NCBI RefSeq assembly: GCF_019392335.1
Contig: NZ_JAHXRQ010000004.1
Location: 203,964-267,963, forward strand
Length of the DNA: 64,000 bases
Direction of reading: 5' to 3'
From: Mameliella sp. CS4
Lineage (GTDB): Bacteria; Pseudomonadota; Alphaproteobacteria; Rhodobacterales; Rhodobacteraceae
The translations under genes were made by a program, and so were the position numbers. The notes under the pieces are model-generated. The model did not search any database. It had not been told where the DNA came from and worked only from the letters and a program-made list of their open reading frames with translations. Shown one piece after another: positions 56,435 to 64,000 of this stretch (within the stretch, counting starts at the first letter, position 1; each line of letters opens with the position of its first letter).

Positions 56435-58255
56435 TCAGGCCTCCTCGGCCTTCTCCATCAACTCCAGCCACTCTTCCTCGGCGGCACTCAGCGCCTCCTG
56501 CCGCTCCACCAGCGCATCGGTGGCCTTCTGGAACTTGAGCGGCTCCTTGGTGAACAGGTCGGGCTGGGCCAGGAAGCCTTCCAGCTTGGCAATCTCGGCG
56601 CCCAGCCGGTCGATCACAGCCGGCAATTCCTCCAGCCTGTGCTTCTCGGTAAAGCTGAGCACGGGCTTCGCCGGCCCCGCCTCGGCGGGTTTCGGCGCGC
56701 TCCCCGCCTTTGCCGCCGGTTTCGCCTTTTTCGCCGGTCCCGCCTGCTCGCGCTTTTGCGCCTGGTAGTCCGACCAGCCCCCGGCATAGACGGTGGCACG
56801 GCCGCCCCCTTCCATCGCGACGGTCGTGGTGGCCACGCGATCCAGAAAGTCCCGGTCGTGGCTGATCAACATCACGGTGCCGTCGTAATCGTCCAGAAGC
56901 TCCTGCAAGAGGTCCAGCGTTTCGACATCCAGGTCGTTGGTCGGCTCGTCCAGCACCAGCAGGTTCGATTCCCGGGCCAGCAGTTTCGCCAGCAAAAGCC
57001 GCGCCTTCTCGCCCCCCGACAGCGACCGCACCGGCGCGCGGACCTGGCGTTCGTCAAAGAGGAAATCCTTGAGATAGCCGACCACGTGTTTCGGCTGCCC
57101 CCGCACCATGACCTGGTCGGACTGCCCCGACACCCGCATGTCGCGGTCATTGGTCAGGCTGTCCCAAAGCGAGGCCTCGGGATCCAGCTGCGCCCGGCTC
57201 TGGTCAAAGATCGCCGGGACAAGGTTCGTGCCCAGCTTCACGCTGCCCGCATCGGGGGTGATCTCGCCGGTCAGGATCTTGATCAACGTGGTCTTGCCCA
57301 CACCGTTGGGGCCGACAAAAGCCACCCGGTCGCCACGCTGCACGGTCAGGTCGAAATTGCGAACGATCTGCTTGTCGTCGAAGGCATGGGTTATCCCCTG
57401 CGCCTCGATGACCTTCTTGCCGGATTTCGGACCAGAGGTCATTTCCATCGCGGCGGCGCCTTGCCGCCGGATCTGCGAGGCACGCTCCTTGCGCATGTCC
57501 TGCAGCGCCCGCAGGCGGCCCTGGTTGCGCTTGCGCCGGGCGCTGATGCCCTCGACGGCCCAGCGGGCCTCGGCCTTGATCTTGCGGTCCAGCTTGTGGC
57601 GTTGCTGGTCCTCTTCTTCCCAGGCCTTGTCGCGCCAGGCCTCGAAAGCCGCAAACCCGCGTTCCTGCCGCGCCACCTGCCCCCGGTCGATCCAAAGCGT
57701 GGCACGCGTCAACTCGCTCAGGAAACGGCGGTCATGCGAAATCAGGACAAAGCCCTTGCGCGTGGTTTTCAGCTCGTCTTCCAGCCAGGAAATCGCCTCG
57801 ATGTCCAGGTGGTTGGTCGGCTCGTCCAAAAGCATCAGGTCCGGCGCCTCGGCCATCAGCTTGGCAAGCGCGGCGCGCCGCCGCTCTCCGCCAGAGGCCG
57901 TCTCAACCGGACGGTCGGGATCGAATTTCAACCCTTCCGAGGCGCGTTCGACCCGGTACATCTCCGAGGCCGCCAGTTCCGAGGCCGCGAACTCCCCCAG
58001 CGTGGCAAAGCCCGCAAGGTCCGGTTCCTGCTCCATGTACCCCACGGAAATCCCGGCGGGCACCACGCGCTCGCCCCGATCCGGTTCGACCAGCCCGGCC
58101 ATGACCTTCATCAGGGTCGACTTGCCAGAGCCGTTGCGCCCGACAAGCGCCACACGGTCCCCCTGGTGGACGGTCAGCGACAGATCGTCAAAGACGGGAT
58201 CGCCACCAAAGGTGAGAGAGACAGAGGTGAGTTGAAGCAAGGGAGGAGGAGCCAT
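56435..58255 (-). CDS. ABC-F family ATPase (Uup-like)
   Basis: Soluble protein of 606 residues with two ABC ATPase domains and no membrane segment. Walker A: GRNGSGKSTLMKV and GPNGVGKTTLIKI; signatures ASGGERRRAALA and LSGGEKARLLLA; Walker B MLLDEPTNHLD and LVLDEPTNDLD. The C-terminal coiled coil (QKATDALVERQEALSAAEEEW) is the Uup type. ABC-F proteins act on ribosomes or, for Uup, on DNA and ribosome biogenesis. No clear ribosome site precedes the ATG, so the exact start is uncertain. Confidence 0.93.
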   Translation of the reverse strand: MAPPPLLQLTSVSLTFGGDPVFDDLSLTVHQGDRVALVGRNGSGKSTLMKVMAGLVEPDRGERVVPAGISVGYMEQEPDLAGFATLGEFAASELAASEMYRVERASEGLKFDPDRPVETASGGERRRAALAKLMAEAPDLMLLDEPTNHLDIEAISWLEDELKTTRKGFVLISHDRRFLSELTRATLWIDRGQVARQERGFAAFEAWRDKAWEEEDQQRHKLDRKIKAEARWAVEGISARRKRNQGRLRALQDMRKERASQIRRQGAAAMEMTSGPKSGKKVIEAQGITHAFDDKQIVRNFDLTVQRGDRVAFVGPNGVGKTTLIKILTGEITPDAGSVKLGTNLVPAIFDQSRAQLDPEASLWDSLTNDRDMRVSGQSDQVMVRGQPKHVVGYLKDFLFDERQVRAPVRSLSGGEKARLLLAKLLARESNLLVLDEPTNDLDVETLDLLQELLDDYDGTVMLISHDRDFLDRVATTTVAMEGGGRATVYAGGWSDYQAQKREQAGPAKKAKPAAKAGSAPKPAEAGPAKPVLSFTEKHRLEELPAVIDRLGAEIAKLEGFLAQPDLFTKEPLKFQKATDALVERQEALSAAEEEWLELMEKAEEA

Positions 58256-58458
58256 GCGCGCAGCGCTAATCCCGCCCGCGCCATTCGTCAATGGCCTGCG
58301 CCGCCCAGACACAGCCTCCACCGCTCTGCGGCTTCTTCTTGGCGGAAATACTCCCGGGAGGTACGGGGGCGGGACGTCCCTGCCACGAGGTGTCCGGCCA
58401 AAGGCCGGCGCCGAGACACCCTGCGCGCCGCAAGGCGCACACTTGATTTACGCTGCTG
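58256..58458. other. intergenic region with hairpins between fabF and the ABC-F gene
   Basis: Two GC-rich hairpins follow the fabF stop on the minus strand: GCGCC-GCAA-GGCGC (58425-58438, a GNRA-type loop) and a longer one with outer GGTGTC/GACACC and inner CGGCC-AAA-GGCCG (58389-58420). The GAGTATTT element follows. They probably end fabF transcription or stabilise its 3' end. Confidence 0.5.
58333..58353 (-). repeat. GAGTATTT-N6-AGAAGAA intergenic element, copy 2
   Basis: Second copy of the element also found at 6313-6333, with identical conserved blocks and identical spacing on the same strand. Here too it follows GC-rich hairpins after a gene end. Confidence 0.5.
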
Positions 58459-59667
58459 TCAGACGCGCCCCAGCACCAGCACCGCGTTCAACCCGCCAAA
58501 GGCAAAGGCATTCGACAGCACCACGTCCACCTCGGCCTCGCGCGCCACGTTCGGGACCACGTCCAGAGCGCATTCCGGGTCCGGCTCCTCGTAGCCGATG
58601 GTCGGCGCGACCACCCCGTCCTTCAGCGCCATGAGGCAGGCCAACAGTTCCACCGCGCCGGTCCCCCCGATCAGGTGGCCGTGCATCGACTTGGTGGACG
58701 AGATCATCAGGTTGTCCGCATGGGTGCCAAAGACATCCGCCACCGCCGCGCATTCGGTCTTGTCGTTGGCCGCCGTCCCGGTGCCATGCGCGTTGATATA
58801 GCTCACCCGTTCCTTGTCGACCCGCGCATCACGCAGCGCGCCGGAAATCGCCCGGGCCGCGCCGTGCTTGGAGGGCATGACGATATCGGCGGCGTCCGAG
58901 GTCATGGCAAAGCCAAGCACCTCGCCCAGGATCTCGGCGCCCCGGGCCTTGGCGTGCTCGTATTCCTCGAAGACGAAGACACCGGCGCCCTCCCCCTGCA
59001 CCATGCCGTTGCGGGTGGCGCTGAAGGGACGACAGGCGTCCTTGGACATCACCCGCAGCCCTTCCCAGGCCTTCACGCCGCCAAAGCACAGCATGGATTC
59101 CGACCCGCCGGTGATCATTGCCGTGCAGATGCCGGTACGGATCATCTGGAAGGCCTGTCCCATCGCGTGATTGGAACTGGCACAGGCGGTGGAAACGGTA
59201 AAGCTCGGCCCCTTGACGTTGAATTCCATGCTCACATGACTGGTGGCCGCGTTGTTCATCAGTTTCGGGACGACGAAGGGGTGAACGCGGTTCTTCCCCT
59301 CCTCGTAGACCGACCGGTAATTGTCATCCTGCGTGGTCAACCCGCCGCCGGACGTGCCCAGCACCACGCCGGAGGTGTTGGCCAGGTCGCCCACGAATTC
59401 CAGCCCCGCCTGGGCCACCGCCTGGCGGGCGGCCAGCAGGGTGAACTGCGTGAACCGATCATACAGGGCGAGTTGCTGGCGGTTGAAGACGGTCTCGGGT
59501 TCGAACCCCTTGACCTGGCCGCCGATGCGGATCGCCAGGCGCTCCACGTCGCGGAACTCCAACTCGCCGATGCCGCAGCGCCCCTCGCGCATGGCCTCCA
59601 GCGTCGCGGGGACGTCCTGGCCCAAGGCATTGATCGTTCCCGCCCCGGTGATGACGACGCGCTTCAC
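58459..59667 (-). CDS. fabF: beta-ketoacyl-ACP synthase (FabF type)
   Basis: Condensing enzyme of 402 residues. The active-site Cys is Cys162 in TACASSNHAMG, with the two catalytic His in NAHGTGTAANDK and KSMHGHLIGGTG, and the C-terminal NAFAFGGLNAVLVL. It elongates acyl-ACP by two carbons. The start overlaps the acyl carrier protein stop as ATGA, so it is coupled to its own ACP next to lpxD, suggesting a dedicated role in making envelope lipid acyl chains rather than being the main FabF. Confidence 0.92.
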   Translation of the reverse strand: MKRVVITGAGTINALGQDVPATLEAMREGRCGIGELEFRDVERLAIRIGGQVKGFEPETVFNRQQLALYDRFTQFTLLAARQAVAQAGLEFVGDLANTSGVVLGTSGGGLTTQDDNYRSVYEEGKNRVHPFVVPKLMNNAATSHVSMEFNVKGPSFTVSTACASSNHAMGQAFQMIRTGICTAMITGGSESMLCFGGVKAWEGLRVMSKDACRPFSATRNGMVQGEGAGVFVFEEYEHAKARGAEILGEVLGFAMTSDAADIVMPSKHGAARAISGALRDARVDKERVSYINAHGTGTAANDKTECAAVADVFGTHADNLMISSTKSMHGHLIGGTGAVELLACLMALKDGVVAPTIGYEEPDPECALDVVPNVAREAEVDVVLSNAFAFGGLNAVLVLGRV

Positions 59668-59924
59668 GATTTCTGCTCGGCGATCAGCTTTTCGATCCCC
59701 TCGACGATCTTCGCCACCGAAGAGATGTCGAAATCCGATTCCGAGGGGTCGTTTGCGTTGAAGGGCACCGAAATGTCGAACTGCTCCTCGATCGCGAAGA
59801 TCGCTTCCACCAGCCCGAGAGAGTCGATTCCCAGCTCTTCGGGCGTGCTTTCCATCGACACGTCCGAGACATCGAGCATCGCCTGCTCCGCGATGATCTG
59901 AATGACCTGTTCCTTGACGTCCAT
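59664..59924 (-). CDS. acyl carrier protein paired with FabF and LpxD
   Basis: ACP of 86 residues; the phosphopantetheine Ser is Ser35 in LGIDSLGLVEAIFAIEEQF. The sequence diverges from housekeeping AcpP and its position between fabF and lpxD suggests a specialised ACP supplying the acyl chains of lipid A, in the manner of AcpXL, though it is not clearly AcpXL itself. Start at MDVKEQVIQIIAEQ; an upstream ATG at 59969 overlapping the lpxD stop would add 15 residues and is the alternative. Confidence 0.85.
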   Translation of the reverse strand: MDVKEQVIQIIAEQAMLDVSDVSMESTPEELGIDSLGLVEAIFAIEEQFDISVPFNANDPSESDFDISSVAKIVEGIEKLIAEQKS

Positions 59925-59961
59925 GACCTCAGCCCCGCGCTTGTCCAGAATTGCCGGACAC

Positions 59962-61053
59962 TTAGTCATTTCCCATCAGCTTTGAAACTGCTTTCTTGAG
60001 CTCTGCGACGTCTCGGAACAGGCGCGGCAGGCGGCGCAGGCCCTTGTAGGCCTCGATATGGGATTCCATTTTCATCGCCGGATAGCCCAACATGACACGC
60101 CCCGCGGGGACGTTTGCCAGCACCACGGTCGCCCCGCCGAGGATCGCGCGGTCGCCGATGCGCAGGTTGTCCGAGACGCCGACCTTGCCGCCCAGCACGA
60201 CATTGTCACCCACGACGGTAGATCCCGCGATGCCCACGTTTGCGCAGAGCAGGCAATCGCGCCCGATCACCACGTTGTGGCCGATCTGCACGAGGTTGTC
60301 GATCTTGGTCCCGTTGCCGACGCGGGTGTCGCGGATCGTCCCCTTGTCGATGGTCGACCCGGCGCCCACCTCGACATCGTCCCCGATGGTCACAGCGCCC
60401 ACGCTGGCGATCCGCGCCCAGGATTGGGCGGTGTCGGTTGCATCGCCCCCCAGCGAGGCACGCGCCTTTTCCACGCCCGAGCGTTCCGGGGTAACAAAGG
60501 AAAAGCCGTCACCGCCGATGATCGCGCCCGGCTGGGCGATAAATCGGTCACCGATCACGATGTCGGACATGATCCGCACCCCGGAATGCAGCAGGGCCCC
60601 CGCGCCGATCCGTGCATCACGTCCGATGTAACACTGCGGACCGATCACCGAGCCGGCGCCGATACGGGCGCCCGCCTCGATCACTGCAAATGGCCCCACC
60701 GATACGCCCTCGCCCAGCTCGGCGCCCGGGTCGATCACCGTTTGCGGATGGATGCCCGGCGCATATCCCGGCCCCTGGTCCATCAGCCCGGTCAGGCCCG
60801 ACATGGCAAAACGCGGACGATCCGACAGCAGCGCCGCTTGCAGACCCAGCGCCTGCCAGTCCGTCCCCGCCGCCAGCAACGCCGCGCGGGCCTGCCCCCG
60901 GCCCAGTGCCTCGACGAACTCGGGCTTGGCCGCCATCGCCAGTTGGTCCGGCCCTGCGTCTGCCGGTTCGGCCAATCCGGTGACGGTCAGAGACAAATCG
61001 CCCTCGGCGGTCATGCCAAGGGCGCTTGCAAGGTCTTCAATGGTGAACGGCAT
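59962..61053 (-). CDS. lpxD: UDP-3-O-acylglucosamine N-acyltransferase
   Basis: LpxD of 363 residues. An N-terminal uridine-binding domain (FTIEDLASALGM) is followed by a left-handed beta-helix of hexapeptide repeats (VSVGPFAVIEAGARIGAGSV, VVGDNVVLGGKVGVSDNLRI) with the catalytic His in QIGHNVVIG. It adds the second acyl chain to UDP-glucosamine in lipid A synthesis. Ribosome site GGGAGA before the ATG; the 35 codons upstream are not part of the protein. Head of the lpxD-acp-fabF unit. Confidence 0.95.
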   Translation of the reverse strand: MPFTIEDLASALGMTAEGDLSLTVTGLAEPADAGPDQLAMAAKPEFVEALGRGQARAALLAAGTDWQALGLQAALLSDRPRFAMSGLTGLMDQGPGYAPGIHPQTVIDPGAELGEGVSVGPFAVIEAGARIGAGSVIGPQCYIGRDARIGAGALLHSGVRIMSDIVIGDRFIAQPGAIIGGDGFSFVTPERSGVEKARASLGGDATDTAQSWARIASVGAVTIGDDVEVGAGSTIDKGTIRDTRVGNGTKIDNLVQIGHNVVIGRDCLLCANVGIAGSTVVGDNVVLGGKVGVSDNLRIGDRAILGGATVVLANVPAGRVMLGYPAMKMESHIEAYKGLRRLPRLFRDVAELKKAVSKLMGND

Positions 61054-61093
61054 GGTGTCTCCCGGACGTTGCAGGGCGCAGTCCGGGAGAGGT

Positions 61094-62719
61094 TTAGCTG
61101 CGACCCGCGCGCAGGGCCACCCCTTCGTTGGCCAGCGCCCGCCAGAGCATCGCATCACGCCCGTAGACGTCGTTGCGATAGTTCATCTGGCCCTTCGCCT
61201 TGGTAAAGGCGGTGCGATAGATCAGGTGCACCGGGATCGGCGTTTCCAAGGGAATGCGCGTGTTTTCGCCGGATGCATGGATCCGCTTGAAGTAAGCCTC
61301 GGGATCGTCGACCTGGCGGCTGAGGATCTCGTAGGCGAAGTCATGCGGGTCATCCAGACGGATGCAGCCGTGGCTGAAGGTGCGAACCTCACGCCGGAAC
61401 AGGTGCTGCGACGGGGTGTCGTGCAGGTAGATGTTGTACTTGTTCGGGAACAGGAACTTGACCGACCCCAGCGCATTGCTCGGCCCCGGGGGCTGACGCA
61501 TGGTGAAGGGGAAGTTGCCCGAATTCGCATAGGCCGACGCGGTTTCCCGGCTGACCCGGCGCCCGCGATAGTCGACGATTTCCAGGTGGCCCGCCGCATA
61601 GGGATTGGACCGGATCGCGGGCAGGTATTCGCCCCGAATGATCGACTGGGGAATGAACCAGTAAGGGTTGATGACCAGTAGTTCCATCACGTCCGAGAAT
61701 TCGGGCGTGCGCCGGTCATGCCCCTGCGCACCGATCACCGACCGGGTTTCAAAGGTCAGCTTGTCGTCGTCGATGATCTGGGCGTGGAAATCGGTCAGGT
61801 TGACAAGGATATGCCGTTTGCCACGCCCCTCGGGCAGGTTCAGCCAGCGTTCCCGCTCCATCGAGACCATGATCGACTTCAGCCGCTCCTCGGCCGACAC
61901 GTTGATGGCCCGCATGGTGCTGCCACCGGCAACGCCGTCGACCTCGATGGCGTGATCCTCCTGGAACTCGCGCACGGCGGCTTCCATTTCGGCGTCATAG
62001 GTCATGCTGAGCGAGGGCGCCATGTAGCCCATCGCGGTCAGCCGGTTGCGCAGCGCGACGACGGCATTGCCGCTGTTGCCCGGGCGCAGGCTGCCGGCGG
62101 GGACGGTCTGCCCCCAGCCGCCATTGCGGATCTTGTGTTCCAGCCGCAGCTTCGCCCGCATAAGGCGGGTGTATTCCGGGCTGTTCGGCACAAGGCTGAG
62201 GAATACCGCGGTCGGGTCTTCCTCTGTCAGCCGGGTCAGCAGCATCTCGGGGTCGCGGCGCGGCACTTCGCGCTTGATCCCGTCGACGACCTTGCCCGGC
62301 TCCAGGATTCCGGACTGCAGATCGTTGGCGAACTGGATGAAGGTGCGGGTCAGTTCGATTTCCAGCATCCCGCGCGAACGGCCGTCGGTGGCCTGGCTCA
62401 TCCGCAGCATGAGCCGGTCGGGATCATAGCGTCCGGCGGGCAAGCCGTGATCGTCTGCCAGGGAGAACGCCTCCATCAGCGCAAGACGGCGGGCGCGGTC
62501 GCCCTCGCCCGCACCGGTCCAGATCGGTGCGAAATCGCGCGCGCGATAGAAGGCGGCAATGCTGTCGTCGTCGGCTACGTTCTCGGCCACGGCCTGCTTG
62601 AAGGCCGTCACCTTGAGCGTCAGGCCGTCCTCGGCCGCCGCCGGCAGCGCGGTTCCCAGCCAAAGGGCCCCTGCCGCGAGGGCCGCCTGGAACACGGCCC
62701 GGGTTTCTCTCTTGTGCAT
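61094..62719 (-). CDS. L,D-transpeptidase (YcbB/LdtD-like)
   Basis: Periplasmic enzyme of 541 residues: signal peptide (QAALAAGALWLGTALPAAAAE), a peptidoglycan-binding domain (LRPGNSGNAVVALRNRLTAM, AVREFQEDHAIEVDGVAGGS) and a YkuD catalytic domain with FSHGCIRLDDPHDFA (His and nucleophilic Cys). It cross-links stem peptides between two diaminopimelates (3-3 bonds). ATG at 62719 is preferred because AAGGAT lies seven bases before it; 62734 is the alternative. Divergent from a MepK-like endopeptidase. Confidence 0.93.
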   Translation of the reverse strand: MHKRETRAVFQAALAAGALWLGTALPAAAEDGLTLKVTAFKQAVAENVADDDSIAAFYRARDFAPIWTGAGEGDRARRLALMEAFSLADDHGLPAGRYDPDRLMLRMSQATDGRSRGMLEIELTRTFIQFANDLQSGILEPGKVVDGIKREVPRRDPEMLLTRLTEEDPTAVFLSLVPNSPEYTRLMRAKLRLEHKIRNGGWGQTVPAGSLRPGNSGNAVVALRNRLTAMGYMAPSLSMTYDAEMEAAVREFQEDHAIEVDGVAGGSTMRAINVSAEERLKSIMVSMERERWLNLPEGRGKRHILVNLTDFHAQIIDDDKLTFETRSVIGAQGHDRRTPEFSDVMELLVINPYWFIPQSIIRGEYLPAIRSNPYAAGHLEIVDYRGRRVSRETASAYANSGNFPFTMRQPPGPSNALGSVKFLFPNKYNIYLHDTPSQHLFRREVRTFSHGCIRLDDPHDFAYEILSRQVDDPEAYFKRIHASGENTRIPLETPIPVHLIYRTAFTKAKGQMNYRNDVYGRDAMLWRALANEGVALRAGRS

Positions 62720-63054
62720 ATTTGAATCCTTCATCGACCAGCCATCCCCGAAAACACAATGCCGACAGGGTCAAGGGCTGTCTATTCACATTTTTGCCAA
62801 GTTGTCGACCAAGGGTCTGCCCGGCCTGGCTGTGACCAAAAAGAGGCAACCCCGCGCATTCGCGCCACAGTTGGCCGGCTGTTGGCAGAATCCCGCCAAT
62901 TCCCCCTTGATCATTACAAATCATCACAAATCGCTCTTTTTGCGCCAAACGATTCGTGTCATATAGTTCTTGGCATCTGGGGATAGATGGCAGAGGGCGC
63001 ACAACGATGCGCTCACATTCAGGTAACACGGCGACCACGGGACAGGCGGTCATC
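62720..63054. other. divergent promoter region between the L,D-transpeptidase and endopeptidase genes
   Basis: About 335 AT-richer bases. A near-perfect 10-bp tandem repeat (TCATTACAAA/TCATCACAAA, 62911-62930) lies just upstream of the plus-strand promoter. No RNA gene recognised. Confidence 0.45.
62940..62967 (+). promoter_or_regulatory. sigma-70-type promoter for the DUF882 gene
   Basis: TTGCGC at 62940-62945, a 16-base spacer and TATAGT at 62962-62967. Transcription would start near 62975, about 80 bases before the chosen start codon (or about 32 before the in-frame ATG at 63007). Confidence 0.45.
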
Positions 63055-63624
63055 ATGACAGAGACAAATAGCGGCGGCTTCACCCGCCGGACACTTCTTG
63101 GCGCGTTCGCAGCGACGGCAGTCGCAGCGGCGCCGACATACTCCAACGCAGCAGGCTTTTTGCGCGGCGCAGGCGATGTCCGTCGCATCCGGATGTATTC
63201 CGGTCGCACTGGCGAACGGGTGGACATGATCTACTGGATCGAAGGCGATTACCTCGCCGACGCGATCAAGGAGATCAACTACTTCATGCGCGATTGGCGT
63301 AATAACGAGCTCAAATCGATCGACACGCGGACGATCGACATCATGGCTGCATCGCACAATCTGCTGGATGTGTCCGAGCCTTATCTGCTGATTTCGGGCT
63401 ACCGTAGTCCGTCGACAAACGCGATGCTCAGGGCACGCTCTTCCGGCGTGGCCAAGAATTCGCGCCATCTTTACGGTCAGGCAGCGGACCTGCGGCTCGC
63501 ATCGCGCTCGGTCAGCCAGATGTATCGCGCGGCCAAGGCCTGTAATGCAGGCGGCGTTGGCCGGTACACCCGATCGAACTTCGTTCACATGGACTGCGGT
63601 CCGGTCCGTTCCTGGGGCAGCTGA
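63055..63624 (+). CDS. DUF882 / MepK-like murein endopeptidase with Tat-type signal
   Basis: Protein of 189 residues. The N-terminus MTETNSGGFTRRTLLGAFAATAVAAAPTYS has a twin-arginine motif (TRRTLL) and a hydrophobic stretch. The M15-like zinc site is SRHLYGQAADLRL (His, Asp) and NFVHMDCGPVRSWG. Relatives (YcbK/MepK) hydrolyse murein cross-links, including diaminopimelate-diaminopimelate bonds made by L,D-transpeptidases, which is the enzyme encoded divergently next door. Ribosome site weak for both this ATG and the in-frame ATG at 63007. Confidence 0.88.
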   Translation: MTETNSGGFTRRTLLGAFAATAVAAAPTYSNAAGFLRGAGDVRRIRMYSGRTGERVDMIYWIEGDYLADAIKEINYFMRDWRNNELKSIDTRTIDIMAASHNLLDVSEPYLLISGYRSPSTNAMLRARSSGVAKNSRHLYGQAADLRLASRSVSQMYRAAKACNAGGVGRYTRSNFVHMDCGPVRSWGS

Positions 63625-63663
63625 GTCTCTATCTCCCCCTTTTAGTCTCTGGTTCACTCCACA

Positions 63664-63688
63664 GGCGCCCCGTTTCGGGGCGCCTTTT
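63664..63688 (+). terminator. rho-independent terminator of the DUF882 gene
   Basis: A 9-bp perfect stem GGCGCCCCG (63664-63672) with CGGGGCGCC (63676-63684), a TTT loop and TTTTGTTT after it. Strong terminator 40 bases past the stop. Confidence 0.92.
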
Positions 63689-63712
63689 GTTTGGCACCCT
63701 TTTGTTTGGCAC
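63683..63712. repeat. perfect 15-bp tandem duplication
   Basis: CCTTTTGTTTGGCAC occurs twice back to back, the first copy overlapping the T tract of the terminator. A recent slippage duplication is the simplest reading. Confidence 0.9.
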
Positions 63713-63923
63713 ATAGTCTTTTTGCCTCAAAACCATCGAAGGGCATAGTCAGGAAAACCCTACGCGGTTAACCGATCGTATACGGTCTGATAGGAAAACA
63801 CGCTTGTCTGCGGTTGGTTCCGCCGACACGTCCAGATTTTCAGGATTTTTTCAGGCGTCACTTTTGGAAAGGCACCGCAAGAGCGCCACTCAAGCGCCTA
63901 ACGATATTCCGAAGGAGAAGAAG

Positions 63924-64000
63924 TGGCGCGGTTGACGGGGCTCGAACCCGCGACCCCCGGCGTGACAGGCCGGTACTCTAACCAACTGAGCTACAACCGC
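63924..64000 (-). tRNA. tRNA-Asp (anticodon GTC)
   Basis: On the minus strand GCGGTTG (64000-63994) pairs with CAACCGC (63934-63928), discriminator G then encoded CCA (63926-63924). The anticodon arm CCGGC-CTGTCAC-GCCGG gives GTC. The gene is complete; its 5' end is the last base of the window. Confidence 0.97.

Larger units (their letters stand above)
63625..63923. other. terminator, 15-bp tandem duplication and spacer before tRNA-Asp
   Basis: Holds the terminator and duplication listed separately. The rest, to the tRNA gene, shows no gene or recognisable RNA. Confidence 0.5.

Overview
The window is high-GC chromosomal DNA from an alphaproteobacterium, most probably a roseobacter-type member of the Rhodobacteraceae. 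This rests on gene content: a form I CO dehydrogenase operon, a TAXI-type TRAP transporter, CckA, a recA gene with an alphaproteobacterial GTTC-N7-GTTC LexA site, BluB under a cobalamin riboswitch, and lpxD-acp-fabF. Most genes lie on the minus strand. I see no prophage, insertion sequence, CRISPR array or plasmid gene, so this is an ordinary chromosome with several accessory metabolic islands.

Layout. 1-8.1 kb (minus): a tightly overlapping operon for 2-pyrone-4,6-dicarboxylate / 4-oxalomesaconate breakdown (GalB-type hydratase, VOC-type extradiol dioxygenase, aldolase, tautomerase, LigI). It continues into a two-gene TAXI-TRAP transporter, a dienelactone-hydrolase-like protein and a truncated Rossmann dehydrogenase. 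8.4-16.9 kb (minus): a form I carbon monoxide dehydrogenase operon coxM-S-L, then RidA, coxD, coxE and an XdhC/CoxF protein, headed by an MHYT-LytTR membrane regulator of the CoxC/CoxH type. 17.2-19.7 kb (plus): a small unknown gene and a secreted M10 zinc protease whose C-terminus has six repeats of about 49 residues. 19.8-26.5 kb (minus): a three-gene transglutaminase / circularly permuted ATP-grasp / alpha-E cluster, a predicted but biochemically undefined peptide-modification system. 26.7-29.1 kb: a chemoreceptor and a secreted sensor-like protein.

29.4-35.6 kb: a non-pyrrolysine MttB-family methyltransferase, an SMR exporter, an outer-membrane beta-barrel protein, typA/bipA, small proteins, a MOSC protein and a DUF1330 protein coupled to alaS. 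38.4-46.5 kb: recA with its SOS box, a sulfotransferase-like protein, cckA, an RsmB-type rRNA methyltransferase, an 80-bp repeat pair, guaB, and bluB behind a cobalamin riboswitch. 46.6-56.4 kb: an unidentified periplasmic haem-c protein, an agmatinase-family ureohydrolase, a CoA-transferase, a corrinoid-protein reductive activator, an FAH-family hydrolase, tRNA-Gly(CCC), a histone-deacetylase-family protein and an AbrB-type membrane protein. 56.4-64 kb: an ABC-F ATPase, fabF-acp-lpxD, an L,D-transpeptidase divergent from a DUF882/MepK-like endopeptidase, and tRNA-Asp(GTC) ending exactly at the window edge.

How the parts fit. The first 8 kb should turn an aromatic-derived tricarboxylate into pyruvate and oxaloacetate and probably import its own substrate. 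The cox operon should give electrons from CO at trace levels. MttB, the corrinoid activator and BluB form a scattered corrinoid theme. The last 8 kb is envelope biogenesis (lipid A and peptidoglycan cross-link remodelling). Starts were moved from the longest open frame wherever an ATGA-type overlap, a Shine-Dalgarno sequence or a riboswitch decided it.
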